DNA of 64,000 nucleotides from Microvirga sp. Its GTDB lineage: Bacteria > Pseudomonadota > Alphaproteobacteria > Rhizobiales > Beijerinckiaceae. Below the pieces are notes generated by a model, which saw only the letters and a program-made list of their open reading frames with translations, was not told where the DNA came from and ran no database searches. This document shows positions 39,302-48,034 of the stretch, piece after piece; the first letter of the stretch is position 1; each line of letters starts with the position of its first letter. The stretch spans positions 248,001 to 312,000 of the forward strand of contig NZ_JACXAB010000002.1 in the NCBI RefSeq assembly GCF_014699075.1. Direction: 5' to 3'. The translations under genes were made by a program, and so were the position numbers.

Positions 39302-40441
39302 ATGTCGGTCATTGACCTTGATCCAGCCATTACTGCTTTCGAGACGCATGATACGGATCTGCGTCGGGCTATGGGCGACCGGCGCATCATCCATGTAGAC
39401 ATGGATTCCTATTATTGCGCTGTAGAGCAACGAGATAATCCAGAACTGCGCGGCAAACCTGTTGCGGTGGGTGGCTCGCGGGAGCGGGGAGTCGTGGCAG
39501 CCGCGAGCTATGAGGCCCGCCGCTTCGGCGTTCACTCAGCGATGCCGTCGGTCACAGCCCGGCGGAAGTGCCCTGACCTGATCTTCGTGAAGCCGCGCTT
39601 TGACGTCTACAAGCAGGTGTCGCAGCAGATCCGCGAGATCTTCTTTGAGTACACGCCGCTTGTTGAGCCGCTGTCGCTTGATGAGGCGTATCTGGATGTG
39701 ACCGAGAACCTGAAGGGCATCCAATACGCGACCCAGGTGGCTAGGGAGATCAGAGCCAGGATCTGGGAGGAGACGCGTCTGACGGCTTCGGCCGGGATCA
39801 GTTTCCAAAAGTTCCTAAGCAAAATGGCGTCGGATCAGAACAAGCCTAACGGTCAGTTCGTGATCACGCCAGAAACGGCACCCGCCTTCTTGGAGGCACT
39901 GCCGATCAAGAAGTTTCACGGGATTGGTCCGGCAACCGCTGCGAAGTTTAATTCGCTGGGTATTTTCACCGGCCTCGACCTCAAGGCCCAATCCTTGGAA
40001 CTCTTGCAGGAGCGGTTCGGTAAGGCAGGGAGCTATTACTACTGGCTCTCCAGAGGCATCGATGGCCGGCCCGTGCGTCCTGATCGCATTCGGAAATCCG
40101 TGGGCGCCGAGAATACCTTCGAGAAGGACCTGGCGACCTTAGAGGAGATGACGGCCGCGCTGCAGCCGATCATCGACAAGGTCTGGCGCTACTGCGAGAA
40201 CTCCGGGGTGCGGGGCCGTACGGTCACGCTGAAGGTAAAGTTCTCGGATTTCCAGCAGATTACCCGCAGCCGTACCCTGCCTGGAATGGTCGAGAGCCGA
40301 GCAACTCTGGACCATACGGTCATAGACCTGCTTGCCGGTGAGTTCCCGTTTGGGAAGAGCGTGCGCCTTCTCGGCACGTCTCTGTCGAGCTTGAATACAG
40401 ACGAGGAGTCGGAGAGTCCTCAGCTAAAGCTTGAGCTTTGA
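39302..40441 (+). CDS. dinB: DNA polymerase IV (Y family), 379 residues
   Basis: Y-family landmarks: IIHVDMDSYYCAVEQRDNPE with the first metal-binding acids, GGSRERGVVAAASYEARRFG, PLSLDEAYLDVTENL with the catalytic Asp-Glu, TASAGISFQKFLSKMASDQN, and a helix-hairpin-helix (LPIKKFHGIGPATAAKFNSL). Error-prone bypass of lesions. The start is ATG 39302 behind TGGGAACC; the open frame further upstream is antisense to the basic gene. A GAAC half-site but no full LexA box precedes it. The usual C-terminal beta-clamp peptide is not obvious. Confidence 0.9.
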   Translation: MSVIDLDPAITAFETHDTDLRRAMGDRRIIHVDMDSYYCAVEQRDNPELRGKPVAVGGSRERGVVAAASYEARRFGVHSAMPSVTARRKCPDLIFVKPRFDVYKQVSQQIREIFFEYTPLVEPLSLDEAYLDVTENLKGIQYATQVAREIRARIWEETRLTASAGISFQKFLSKMASDQNKPNGQFVITPETAPAFLEALPIKKFHGIGPATAAKFNSLGIFTGLDLKAQSLELLQERFGKAGSYYYWLSRGIDGRPVRPDRIRKSVGAENTFEKDLATLEEMTAALQPIIDKVWRYCENSGVRGRTVTLKVKFSDFQQITRSRTLPGMVESRATLDHTVIDLLAGEFPFGKSVRLLGTSLSSLNTDEESESPQLKLEL

Positions 40442-40495
40442 GGCTCCATTCGGGGTGAAGTCACCTTGGCCGGAAGCTGCTGACAATTCACCGCA

Positions 40496-40510
40496 GTTCC
40501 CTTTTTGTTC
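40496..40510 (+). promoter_or_regulatory. LexA box (GTTC-N7-GTTC) of recA
   Basis: GTTCCCTTTTTGTTC is a perfect alphaproteobacterial SOS operator, 68 bases before the recA start. Confidence 0.85.
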
Positions 40511-40577
40511 TGGTCTTTTGGGGTCCTTTGAGATAGCCTTCCCTCATTCCTAGACAATTTGGACGTGCGGAGCCTTT

Positions 40578-41621
40578 ATGAGCTTGGATAAGAAGAAGGC
40601 GATCGATACAGCGGTCGCTCAGATCGAACGCGCCTTCGGAAAAGGCGCGATCATGCGCCTTGGGGGTGAGCAGGTGGTCGAGGTTGAGACCATCTCTACC
40701 GGCTCTTTGGGCCTCGATGTCGCACTTGGCGTGGGCGGGCTCCCGAAGGGCCGGATCGTCGAGATCTACGGACCTGAGAGCTCGGGTAAGACAACTCTGA
40801 CCCTGCACGCCATTGCGGAAGCGCAGAAGCTGGGTGGCGTCTGCGCCTTCATCGATGCCGAGCATGCGCTCGACCCAGTTTATGCCCGCAAGCTCGGCGT
40901 GAATCTCGATGACCTACTCGTGTCGCAGCCGGATAACGGCGAGCAGGCACTTGAGATCGCGGATACGATGGTGCGCTCGGGCGCGATCAACGTCGTGGTG
41001 ATCGACTCCGTGGCGGCGCTTACGCCAAAGGCTGAGATCGAGGGCGAGATGGGCGAGAGCCGCCCGGGCCTTCAGGCCCGTCTGATGAGCCAGGCCCTGC
41101 GCAAGCTCACCGGGTCGATCAACCGGACGAACACCTTAGTGATCTTCATCAATCAGATCCGGATGAAGATCGGTGTCACCTACGGCAGCCCGGAGACCAC
41201 GACAGGCGGCAATGCTCTCAAGTTCTACGCCTCCGTGCGCCTGGACATCCGCCGGACCTCGACCCTGAAGGATCGGGATGAGCCGATCGGCAACCAAGTG
41301 CGGGTGAAGGTTGTCAAGAACAAGGTCGCTCCGCCGTTCAAGCAGGTCGAGTTCGACATCATGTTCGGCGAAGGCATCTCGAAGATGGGCGAACTCATCG
41401 ATCTCGGCGTCAAAGCCGGTGTGGTCGAGAAGTCGGGTGCCTGGTTCTCGTACGACAGTCAGCGGCTGGGGCAGGGGCGGGAGAACTCCAAGACCTTCCT
41501 CAAGGAGAACCCGGAAGTCGCTGGCCAGATCGAGGCCAGGATCCGCCAAAACGCCGGCCTGCTCATGCATGATCTGCAGGCCAACGACACGGGCGATGAG
41601 GCGGCCGACGACGCTGCGTAA
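40578..41621 (+). CDS. recA: recombinase RecA, 347 residues
   Basis: Complete RecA: Walker [11 protein letters not shown], Walker B region [10 protein letters not shown], loop L1 [20 protein letters not shown], the allosteric [10 protein letters not shown], and loop L2 [20 protein letters not shown]. It forms filaments on single-stranded DNA and triggers LexA cleavage. The N-terminus is shorter than in most rhizobial RecA proteins and the tail is acidic, ending DDAA. GGAG precedes the ATG. With its own LexA box and terminator it is a complete SOS unit; it could be a second, replicon-borne recA. Confidence 0.95.
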   Translation: MSLDKKKAIDTAVAQIERAFGKGAIMRLGGEQVVEVETISTGSLGLDVALGVGGLPKGRIVEIYGPESSGKTTLTLHAIAEAQKLGGVCAFIDAEHALDPVYARKLGVNLDDLLVSQPDNGEQALEIADTMVRSGAINVVVIDSVAALTPKAEIEGEMGESRPGLQARLMSQALRKLTGSINRTNTLVIFINQIRMKIGVTYGSPETTTGGNALKFYASVRLDIRRTSTLKDRDEPIGNQVRVKVVKNKVAPPFKQVEFDIMFGEGISKMGELIDLGVKAGVVEKSGAWFSYDSQRLGQGRENSKTFLKENPEVAGQIEARIRQNAGLLMHDLQANDTGDEAADDAA

Positions 41622-41627
41622 ACAGCG

Positions 41628-41657
41628 AAAGGCCGGTCGATCTGACCGGCCTTTTCT
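41628..41657. terminator. bidirectional terminator between recA and the GGDEF gene
   Basis: AAAGGCCGGTC and GACCGGCCTTT form a near-perfect stem with TTTTCTTTT on the plus side and TTTCGCTG on the minus side; it lies between two convergent stops. Confidence 0.85.
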
Positions 41658-41659
41658 TT

Positions 41660-42892
41660 TCAGGCGACCTTTTGATCAGGCTGAGGAATAGTATCGAACA
41701 GACGGTAGCGACCCCTGCCTTCCGATTTTGCCTGATAAAGGGCTTTGTCTGCACGCCGCATAATCTTGTCGCCGGTCAGGCTGCGATCTTTCGCCACGAA
41801 GATCCCGATGCTTATCCCTATCGAGACCTCCTGACGATCCAGCAGAATTGGAGCACTGACGGCTCCGATGATCCGCTGTGCAATAGACTCTGCCACCTCG
41901 ACCGAAAGAGTGTCCCGGAGCAGAACAGCAAACTCATCGCCGCCAAGACGAGCAGCGACATCGCTTGGTCTAATGGAGTGTTGAAGACGCTTGGCGACCG
42001 CCCGCAGCAACTCGTCACCAGCCGCGTGTCCGAGCCTGTCATTGACCTTTTTGAAGCCGTCCAGATCGAGATACAAGACTGTCGACGGTTGACCCCGGGA
42101 GCGCAACGCATCGAGCTCGCTGTTCAAATGCTCTCGGAAGAGAACGCGGTTCGCCAGGCCCGTCATAGCGTCATAATGGGCCAAGTGCGACAGGTTCCTG
42201 GCAAGCTCCTGAACCTCATCATGGGCGTTCTCGAGCCGATCGTTCTGGAGCTTCATGAAAGCCATCAAGGCGAAGCCGCAAGCAATCATTCCAAGCATCA
42301 TCAGCGTGAAAGTTCGATGCAAACCCGACAGGGATGCATGATCCTCCGTAATCAGGCCGGCAACATACTGGTTTGCCGTGCCAACGAGGGACGGCAGGAG
42401 AGTTTCAATCGGCTCAAGTAGTGCGGCTGCTTGGTCAGCCGCTCCGGGTTCCTCAAGGCGGTTTATGAATGGCTCCACGGCTGTGCGGATCTCATTCAGA
42501 CGGTCCGCTGTCCGCTGGATCTCTGCTCCACTCCGCGCGAAGGCGCCAAAATCGCCTTCCGTCAGCATCTTGAAGCGGCTGTGAATGATGTCGAACCTGA
42601 GAACTACATCATCGGCGTTTACGCCTCCCGTACCTGTTCGATAGGCAAGAAGGGTCTGTTGAAGGCGAAAGAACTCGGACTCCGCCTTGTTTGCCACCCA
42701 TGCAACATCCAGGCGGGAGACCCGTTCAAGCCGTGCCTGTCGTTCTGCAATTAGCCAAGACAAATAGGCAGCCGAGACGATAAAGCATCCTGCAAGGACC
42801 ACCAGGACGACCTTAAACCGACTGAGGGTGCGTACTCGTGTCGGCGCGGTGGGGCCTATCATTTTGGTCGAGGTCAGGAGGGTGCGGATCAT
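41660..42892 (-). CDS. membrane diguanylate cyclase (GGDEF), 410 residues
   Basis: Two membrane helices (about residues 27-48, VVLVVLAGCFIVSAAYLSWL, and 193-212) bracket a periplasmic helical sensor of some 145 residues, followed by a GGDEF domain: YDAMTGLANRVLF, YLDLDGFKKVNDRLGHAAGD and RLGGDEFAVLL. The inhibitory RxxD site (RPSD) sits five residues before GGDEF, so product inhibition is expected. It makes c-di-GMP. It overlaps the upstream GGDEF-EAL gene by four bases and is the second gene of that operon. Confidence 0.9.
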   Translation of the reverse strand: MIRTLLTSTKMIGPTAPTRVRTLSRFKVVLVVLAGCFIVSAAYLSWLIAERQARLERVSRLDVAWVANKAESEFFRLQQTLLAYRTGTGGVNADDVVLRFDIIHSRFKMLTEGDFGAFARSGAEIQRTADRLNEIRTAVEPFINRLEEPGAADQAAALLEPIETLLPSLVGTANQYVAGLITEDHASLSGLHRTFTLMMLGMIACGFALMAFMKLQNDRLENAHDEVQELARNLSHLAHYDAMTGLANRVLFREHLNSELDALRSRGQPSTVLYLDLDGFKKVNDRLGHAAGDELLRAVAKRLQHSIRPSDVAARLGGDEFAVLLRDTLSVEVAESIAQRIIGAVSAPILLDRQEVSIGISIGIFVAKDRSLTGDKIMRRADKALYQAKSEGRGRYRLFDTIPQPDQKVA

Positions 42893-44538
42893 TGAGCGGC
42901 CACCTCGCTGAGCATCCGAACGCGTGTGTTCGGCAGCGGGATGACATTGTCATAGGTCAGGGCGGCAATCTCACTGGGTAGGACGGGAGTTCCCAGAAGG
43001 TACCCTTGAGCGTCGGTGAACCCTTCCTTTATCAGGAAGTTGAGTTCGTCTGGCGTTTCCACCCCTTCAGCGATGACGGGCAGGCCCAAGCCATCGCACA
43101 GGAGGCGGATGGCGCGAATGATCGACCCGGCCTGCTTGTTGGTGTGAACCCCCTTGATGAACGACCGGTCGATTTTGATCTTGTCGAGCGGGAACTCCCG
43201 GACGTTTGACAAGGAGGAATAGCCAGTTCCGAAATCGTCCATCGCGATGGTGACGCCAAGAGCCTTGAGCCTGTCGAGTGTTTGCAGTGCTCGGTTTGGA
43301 TCACTGATGAGCGCCGTCTCGGTCACCTCAATCTCAAGCCGGTTCGGCGGGAGATTAGTCTCCGCCAGGACATTGCGAACCAAATCAGCCAATCCGGTAT
43401 CGACTAACTGTCGGGCGGAAACATTTACGGCGACTGTGAGGGGCCGCTTCCAGGTTGCTGCCTCTCGGCAGGCTTCGCGTAAAACCCATTCGCCGATAGT
43501 GAGGATGAAGGTGCTTTCCTCCGCGATTGGGATGAACAGCCCGGGCGAAACATCTCCGCGGGTGGGGTGCGCCCAACGCAATAGAGCCTCGAAGCCGGTC
43601 ACCTCGCCGGTGCGAATTTTGGCTTGAGGTTGATAGACGAGATGAAACTGGCCGTCCGGGATGGCTTTTGCCAAATCCTCTTCAATGGTCCGGCGCTCGC
43701 GAAGTTGGCGGCCCATAGCGGGGTCGAAAAAACGGCACGATCCGCTCTCGCCGTCCTTGGCCCGATGCAGAGCGGTGTCGGCGTACGTTAACAATTCGGC
43801 GCGATCACTAGCGTCAGACGGATATAGGGCGATGCCGACGCTGACGGAAATGGATCCGGGGACGCCAATCTCATTGATCCCGGCGCTGACGTTTCTTTGC
43901 AGCCTCTCGACTTGGAGCCTGACTTCCGTTGGGCTTTCAATGTTGGGCATCAGGATTGCGAATTCATCCCCGCCAAGGCGGGCAAGAGTCTGTCCGCGGC
44001 TGAGTGTTGCGGAGAGCTTGCCAGCAACTTCCCGAAGAGCATGGTCACCCGTCGTGTGCCCGTAGTGGTCGTTGATGTTCTTGAATCCGTCGATGTCGAG
44101 GCAGAGGATCGCCAGCTTCTGGCTCCTGGCTTGATGCCGCGCGATCTCGCGATCAACCCTGTCTATAAAGTTTGCTCGGTTCTCGAGACCAGTAACGAGA
44201 TCGCGCGTGCGGTTCCAGCGGTCACGGATTCCCATACCGGCGCCGATGCCCTTCAGGACGACACCGGCAACGTAGGCCAACAGGGTAGGGTTGATTCCAA
44301 ATCCGTCTGGAGGAGGGGGCGATAGCACTCTGCTCCCAACCCAGTGGGTAGACCAGATAGCAAACAGGGCAGATGAAACAGATATGCCGTTCAGGACAAT
44401 ACGAGAGATACCGCGGGCTTTGCGCGCCTGCGCCCACTGGTGGGCACTCGTGAGACACGCAATGACGAGAGTTGCGATTCCCATTGCGATCAGGAGAGCG
44501 GATCGCTCCGTGAAAACGAATTCGTGAATGGTCAGCAT
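42889..44538 (-). CDS. membrane GGDEF-EAL protein, 549 residues
   Basis: Two to three N-terminal helices (first 85 residues) precede a GGDEF domain (CLDIDGFKNINDHYGHTTGD; RLGGDEFAILM, no RxxD before it) and an EAL domain with all usual signatures: FEALLRWAHP, LEIEVTETA, MDDFGTGYSSL, KIDRSFI and IAEGVETPDEL. Both halves look catalytically competent by motif; in such fusions one half often dominates. ATGA overlap with the following diguanylate cyclase couples their translation. A hairpin ATACCGG...CCGGTAT lies upstream at 44614-44634. Confidence 0.9.
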   Translation of the reverse strand: MLTIHEFVFTERSALLIAMGIATLVIACLTSAHQWAQARKARGISRIVLNGISVSSALFAIWSTHWVGSRVLSPPPPDGFGINPTLLAYVAGVVLKGIGAGMGIRDRWNRTRDLVTGLENRANFIDRVDREIARHQARSQKLAILCLDIDGFKNINDHYGHTTGDHALREVAGKLSATLSRGQTLARLGGDEFAILMPNIESPTEVRLQVERLQRNVSAGINEIGVPGSISVSVGIALYPSDASDRAELLTYADTALHRAKDGESGSCRFFDPAMGRQLRERRTIEEDLAKAIPDGQFHLVYQPQAKIRTGEVTGFEALLRWAHPTRGDVSPGLFIPIAEESTFILTIGEWVLREACREAATWKRPLTVAVNVSARQLVDTGLADLVRNVLAETNLPPNRLEIEVTETALISDPNRALQTLDRLKALGVTIAMDDFGTGYSSLSNVREFPLDKIKIDRSFIKGVHTNKQAGSIIRAIRLLCDGLGLPVIAEGVETPDELNFLIKEGFTDAQGYLLGTPVLPSEIAALTYDNVIPLPNTRVRMLSEVAAQ

Positions 44539-44882
44539 GTGATGCCCGCATCAACCTTCGAGCGTCAGCGGCCACTAAGCGCTTGAACCCGAAAGAGCTT
44601 CAACAGTTTCGATATACCGGGTTCGCACCGGTATGGCGGGGCGGCATCATGCCTTTGGATCGGGCTCAAACGAGTGAGCTTCCAATCCGCCATTTGAAAC
44701 GCAAATCATGAAGTTTTGCTTATCAGACGTTTAATTCGGATCGCATCCGACTACAATCAACCGGCAGCAAATTCAGCACCAGGGTTAATCCCGATCGTCG
44801 TCAACGAACCTGTTCTTCGGCATTCAAAGCACTGGAGCTAGAGGAGTGACGCAGGCCTGCCTTTACAGACCTGCGCATCTGG
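44539..44882. other. 344-bp intergenic region
   Basis: Upstream region of the GGDEF-EAL operon and downstream end of the phosphatase gene. Contains the ATACCGG...CCGGTAT hairpin (44614-44634) and the recurrent TTTAATTCGGA motif near 44730. No gene seen. Confidence 0.45.
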
Positions 44883-45803
44883 TTAGCTGACGTACACCAG
44901 CTTGCTGGAATCGAGCTCCGTCTCACCGTCCCACTGGTAAGCGGCAAGGTGACCTCCTTTGGCCACGGAGTAGTCCAGACAGAGCCGGCTCCGGTCGGTG
45001 AGGACCGGCTCGCCTTGGAGCCAAAAGTGGCCAAAGACCACCGCAGCAGCGTGATCGTAGGCCAAACGATCCCCGGAGCCGAGTTCGATGTCCGGGAGGA
45101 GGGCGGTGGTTTCCGGATCCACCAGAGCAGCGGTCTTGTAGGTGGTAGCCGCATCGTCCCACCATCGGATGCGGGTGTTGGTCCGCTCGTGGCCATCCTT
45201 ATCGAGGAATGATACGCCTGCCGGAAGGGCTATCTCAAGGCCCTTCAGGAGGATCTCGACAGCGTTGTGTGCTGGATGTCCTTTAGCGAAGGACGCATAG
45301 ACGCCGTCCTCGGTGAGGGAAGCGTCGTTATTGACGAAATCCCGCACCACGGCAATTTCGCGGGGATGCCAGCAGGCATGAATGACCCGAAGGCCATCGG
45401 TTTCCCACCAGAGAGGGAGGGTCATGAACCACTCGACCAGCTCCTTGTGGAGGGGCGAGCCCTCTCCGACGGCATCGAGGAAAGCCTGGTGCTGTTTCCG
45501 GTTCTTTGCGCTGTGCGCCCGTAGAGGCTTAGCTGGATCAGCCGGATCGGTGAGGAACCAGCCGATGGCATTGTGCTCATGATTGCCCATCGTCACCAGG
45601 GCAAAGCCCTCGTCGCGCATCCGGCGGAGGATATCGACGGTTTCCAGTTGCTCCGGGCCACGGTCGATTAGGTCGCCAACGCTCACAAGTGTCCGGTCCT
45701 GGTGCTGCCAGGTGCCATTCTTCAGCTTATAGCCAAGCTTAGACAGCAGGGCAGTCAGCTTGGAGGCATGGCCATGGACGTCAGCAACAATATCGAAGCG
45801 CAA
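44883..45803 (-). CDS. metallophosphatase (PrpE/ApaH-like), 306 residues
   Basis: Metal-binding motifs in order: IVADVHGHASKL, SVGDLIDRGPEQ, TMGNHEHNAI, VIHACWHP and VFGHFWL. The layout resembles the bis(5'-nucleosyl)-tetraphosphatase/PrpE group or the phosphatase part of RNA-repair proteins rather than the shorter enzyme at 8564-9394. TTG start at 45803, seven bases after AAAGGAG. Likely cytoplasmic; substrate unknown. Confidence 0.85.
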   Translation of the reverse strand: MRFDIVADVHGHASKLTALLSKLGYKLKNGTWQHQDRTLVSVGDLIDRGPEQLETVDILRRMRDEGFALVTMGNHEHNAIGWFLTDPADPAKPLRAHSAKNRKQHQAFLDAVGEGSPLHKELVEWFMTLPLWWETDGLRVIHACWHPREIAVVRDFVNNDASLTEDGVYASFAKGHPAHNAVEILLKGLEIALPAGVSFLDKDGHERTNTRIRWWDDAATTYKTAALVDPETTALLPDIELGSGDRLAYDHAAAVVFGHFWLQGEPVLTDRSRLCLDYSVAKGGHLAAYQWDGETELDSSKLVYVS

Positions 45804-46084
45804 GTCGAACTCCTTTCGAACGCTTTGCAGCGCTCAAAGCTTGGCCGTTCATAACGGGTGAACGGGCGCGGACAGGTTGGTTACTTTTTGGGGATCAGTC
45901 TTTTCCAAAAAACCACGCTCCGAAGAAGAAATAGAGATCAATCTTAAGATTTTAATTCGCAGCGTTAACCGGATTTTAACCATACCGGCATTATCAAGGC
46001 ATCAACCGGGCTGGGAAAACTGGTTGGCGAGTTCGGGAGAGACGCGGATGTACCGTCCTCCCGAAGTTCGTGCCAGCGATCATA

Positions 46085-46321
46085 TCACTCGCAGCTATAA
46101 GCCAGAGAGATCCCGATCGGCAGAGCGCCAAGGTTCACATCACCTGCGGCCTCCACCAGCTCGGTACCATTCTTCGTCAGAGCGTTCATAAGGACGTGTT
46201 CGAATTCATCGACGGTGCGTTGCTCGCCTTCGATGCAATCGGACCAGCCGCGATCGTGCGCTTCCTGCAGCCGTTTCCGGCGAGCTTCCATTTCGGCAAA
46301 ATATTCTCGAAGGGTCGGCAT
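46085..46321 (-). CDS. unnamed acidic protein, 78 residues
   Basis: Begins with a charged helix (MPTLREYFAEMEARRKRLQE) and continues CIEGEQRTVDEFEHVLMNAL. The start at ATG 46321 is preceded by GGAGATCCCCGAGACA, a compact form of the CCCC leader. No family recognised. Confidence 0.6.
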   Translation of the reverse strand: MPTLREYFAEMEARRKRLQEAHDRGWSDCIEGEQRTVDEFEHVLMNALTKNGTELVEAAGDVNLGALPIGISLAYSCE

Positions 46322-46357
46322 TGTCTCGGGGATCTCCTGAATTCCCTGGCCCGAAAC

Positions 46358-46385
46358 AAAAAAGGGAGGTCTAAAAGACCTCCCT
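46358..46385 (-). terminator. intrinsic terminator of the first RTX protease gene
   Basis: GGGAGGTC-TTTT-AGACCTCCC with TTTTTTG following on the minus strand, 8 bases past the stop at 46393. Confidence 0.9.
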
Positions 46386-46392
46386 CTCGCGC

Positions 46393-47751
46393 TTAAAGCA
46401 GGAAGTAGTCCGCCTTCATCGAGGTGACGCCCTTCAGACCGATGTAGTGGTCAGCGACCGCATCTCCGTTTGCATCGATCACAAGCCTGTCGGAGGCGGT
46501 GTTGAAGTAGAACTGACCAGCCTTGCCGGCGTTGAGCTTCCAGTCGCCGGTAGAGTTGCCGAGGAAGGTCATCTTCTGACGGCCCGCAGCCTCGGGATTG
46601 GCATCGAACGACTTGAAGTCGATCTTGTCCTCCTTCTTGAAGTCGAAGATCTGATCAAAGAAAGAGAGATCGCCGAGGTCGCCGTAGCCGTTGAATTTGA
46701 ACTTGTCCTTGCCTGAGCCGCCATAGAGCCGGTCGGCATCTGTCCCACTGCGGATCGTATCATTCCCTGATCCGCCTGACAGATAGTCCATCCCAGAACC
46801 ACCGCTGAGAAGATCGTTGCCAGCGTCTCCATACAGCTTGTCATCGCCGGCTCGTCCATCGAGACTGTCGTTGCCCGATCCTCCCTTGATGCCGTTCCGC
46901 ACCTCGTTGCCGTAGATCTTGTCGGCGTACTTCGAGCCCTTGGCATTCTCGATGACCGTAAACTCACCGATGTACACCTGGTTGGCTGATAGTAGCGAAC
47001 TTGCCTTCTTGCCAATGTAGCTCCAGGTGCCGTCGTTCAGGTCGAGGACGACCTTGGCCTTGGCTGCCGAGGCGTCGATGGTGTCCGTGCCGCCGCCGTC
47101 CCAGATTAACTTGTCCTTGCCGAACTTGTAGGTGTTGGTGCCCAGCCGAGCCTGCGCGGGCCCATAAAGCGACTGTAGGGCCATCATGTCGAACACGCCA
47201 ACCTTGTTATGGGGACCATCATAAGTGTACCCCATGATCGAAGAGGCGAGTTCCTTGCCTGAAAGCTTGTTGGGGCCAAGGAAGGGATGATTTAGTCCAA
47301 GAACGTGACCGATTTCATGGAGGGCGGTTTCCTGTGCATTTCCGCCCTTTCCATAATCGAGTTCCGTGTCAAGCCACACTTGACCAGGGTTGTACCTGCT
47401 TTGTGTCTTGTCATAGAAGAGGCTGTACGCATGACCAGTGATGCTGCCCTGGATTTCATATTGGCCAAATTGAATAAGTGCGTCAGCTGCGGCCGTTTCT
47501 ACAAATCTGATATTTGTGAATGAGGAATAGTGCTGAAGTGCAGCACGGACGACAGCCTGCTCCTGACTGTTGTAAGTGGAAAACGTGGCATCGGCGCCGT
47601 CATAAAGGATATCTTGGTGATCGCTCGGCAACGAGGTTCGGAACGAGTAGGTGATTACGACTCCTTCACCATCATATGTGTTGGAATACCACCGGAAATA
47701 CTCATCCTCGTTCCCAACGCCCCGAATTGCGAGAATAGCTTTATGCGACAT
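46393..47751 (-). CDS. serralysin-like RTX metalloprotease, 452 residues
   Basis: The zinc site ALHEIGHVLGLNHPF (HExxHxxGxxH) near residue 140 and the Met-turn SSIMGY near 172 place it in the M10 metzincin fold. Calcium-binding RTX nonapeptides follow at about 285-350 (GGSGNDSLDGRAGDDKLYGD; GGSGMDYLSGGSGNDTI), then a C-terminal type I secretion region. No N-terminal signal peptide, as usual for type I substrates. It lacks the long propeptide of classical serralysins. Tandem paralogue of the next gene; no exporter genes nearby. Confidence 0.9.
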   Translation of the reverse strand: MSHKAILAIRGVGNEDEYFRWYSNTYDGEGVVITYSFRTSLPSDHQDILYDGADATFSTYNSQEQAVVRAALQHYSSFTNIRFVETAAADALIQFGQYEIQGSITGHAYSLFYDKTQSRYNPGQVWLDTELDYGKGGNAQETALHEIGHVLGLNHPFLGPNKLSGKELASSIMGYTYDGPHNKVGVFDMMALQSLYGPAQARLGTNTYKFGKDKLIWDGGGTDTIDASAAKAKVVLDLNDGTWSYIGKKASSLLSANQVYIGEFTVIENAKGSKYADKIYGNEVRNGIKGGSGNDSLDGRAGDDKLYGDAGNDLLSGGSGMDYLSGGSGNDTIRSGTDADRLYGGSGKDKFKFNGYGDLGDLSFFDQIFDFKKEDKIDFKSFDANPEAAGRQKMTFLGNSTGDWKLNAGKAGQFYFNTASDRLVIDANGDAVADHYIGLKGVTSMKADYFLL

Positions 47752-47997
47752 AACGTTTCTTTCTTTTTCTTAGCGCATGAAGCAAGCGCGTGCGCCTGAA
47801 AATGTATCGAACCGAAATAGATTGGTACGATACAAAACCTTCTGCACAGCTTACGGTCAAGATCTTTTGGTCTGATTTTGGGGATTAAATCCCTCGTCCC
47901 ATAAGGACGCCTTCTCGATCCCCGCCTTGGCCTGTGCGTTCTCCGAATTCGGATCTTTTCGTTAAGGATTATGGCAAACGGGTTTGGCGATCCGAAC

Positions 47998-48026
47998 AAA
48001 AAGGGGGAAGCCTAAAAGCTTTCCCT
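47998..48026 (-). terminator. intrinsic terminator of the second RTX protease gene
   Basis: GGGAAAGCTTTTAGGCTTCCC-type stem with TTTTTGTTCG following on the minus strand, just past the stop at 48035. Confidence 0.8.
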
Positions 48027-48034
48027 GTAACCCC

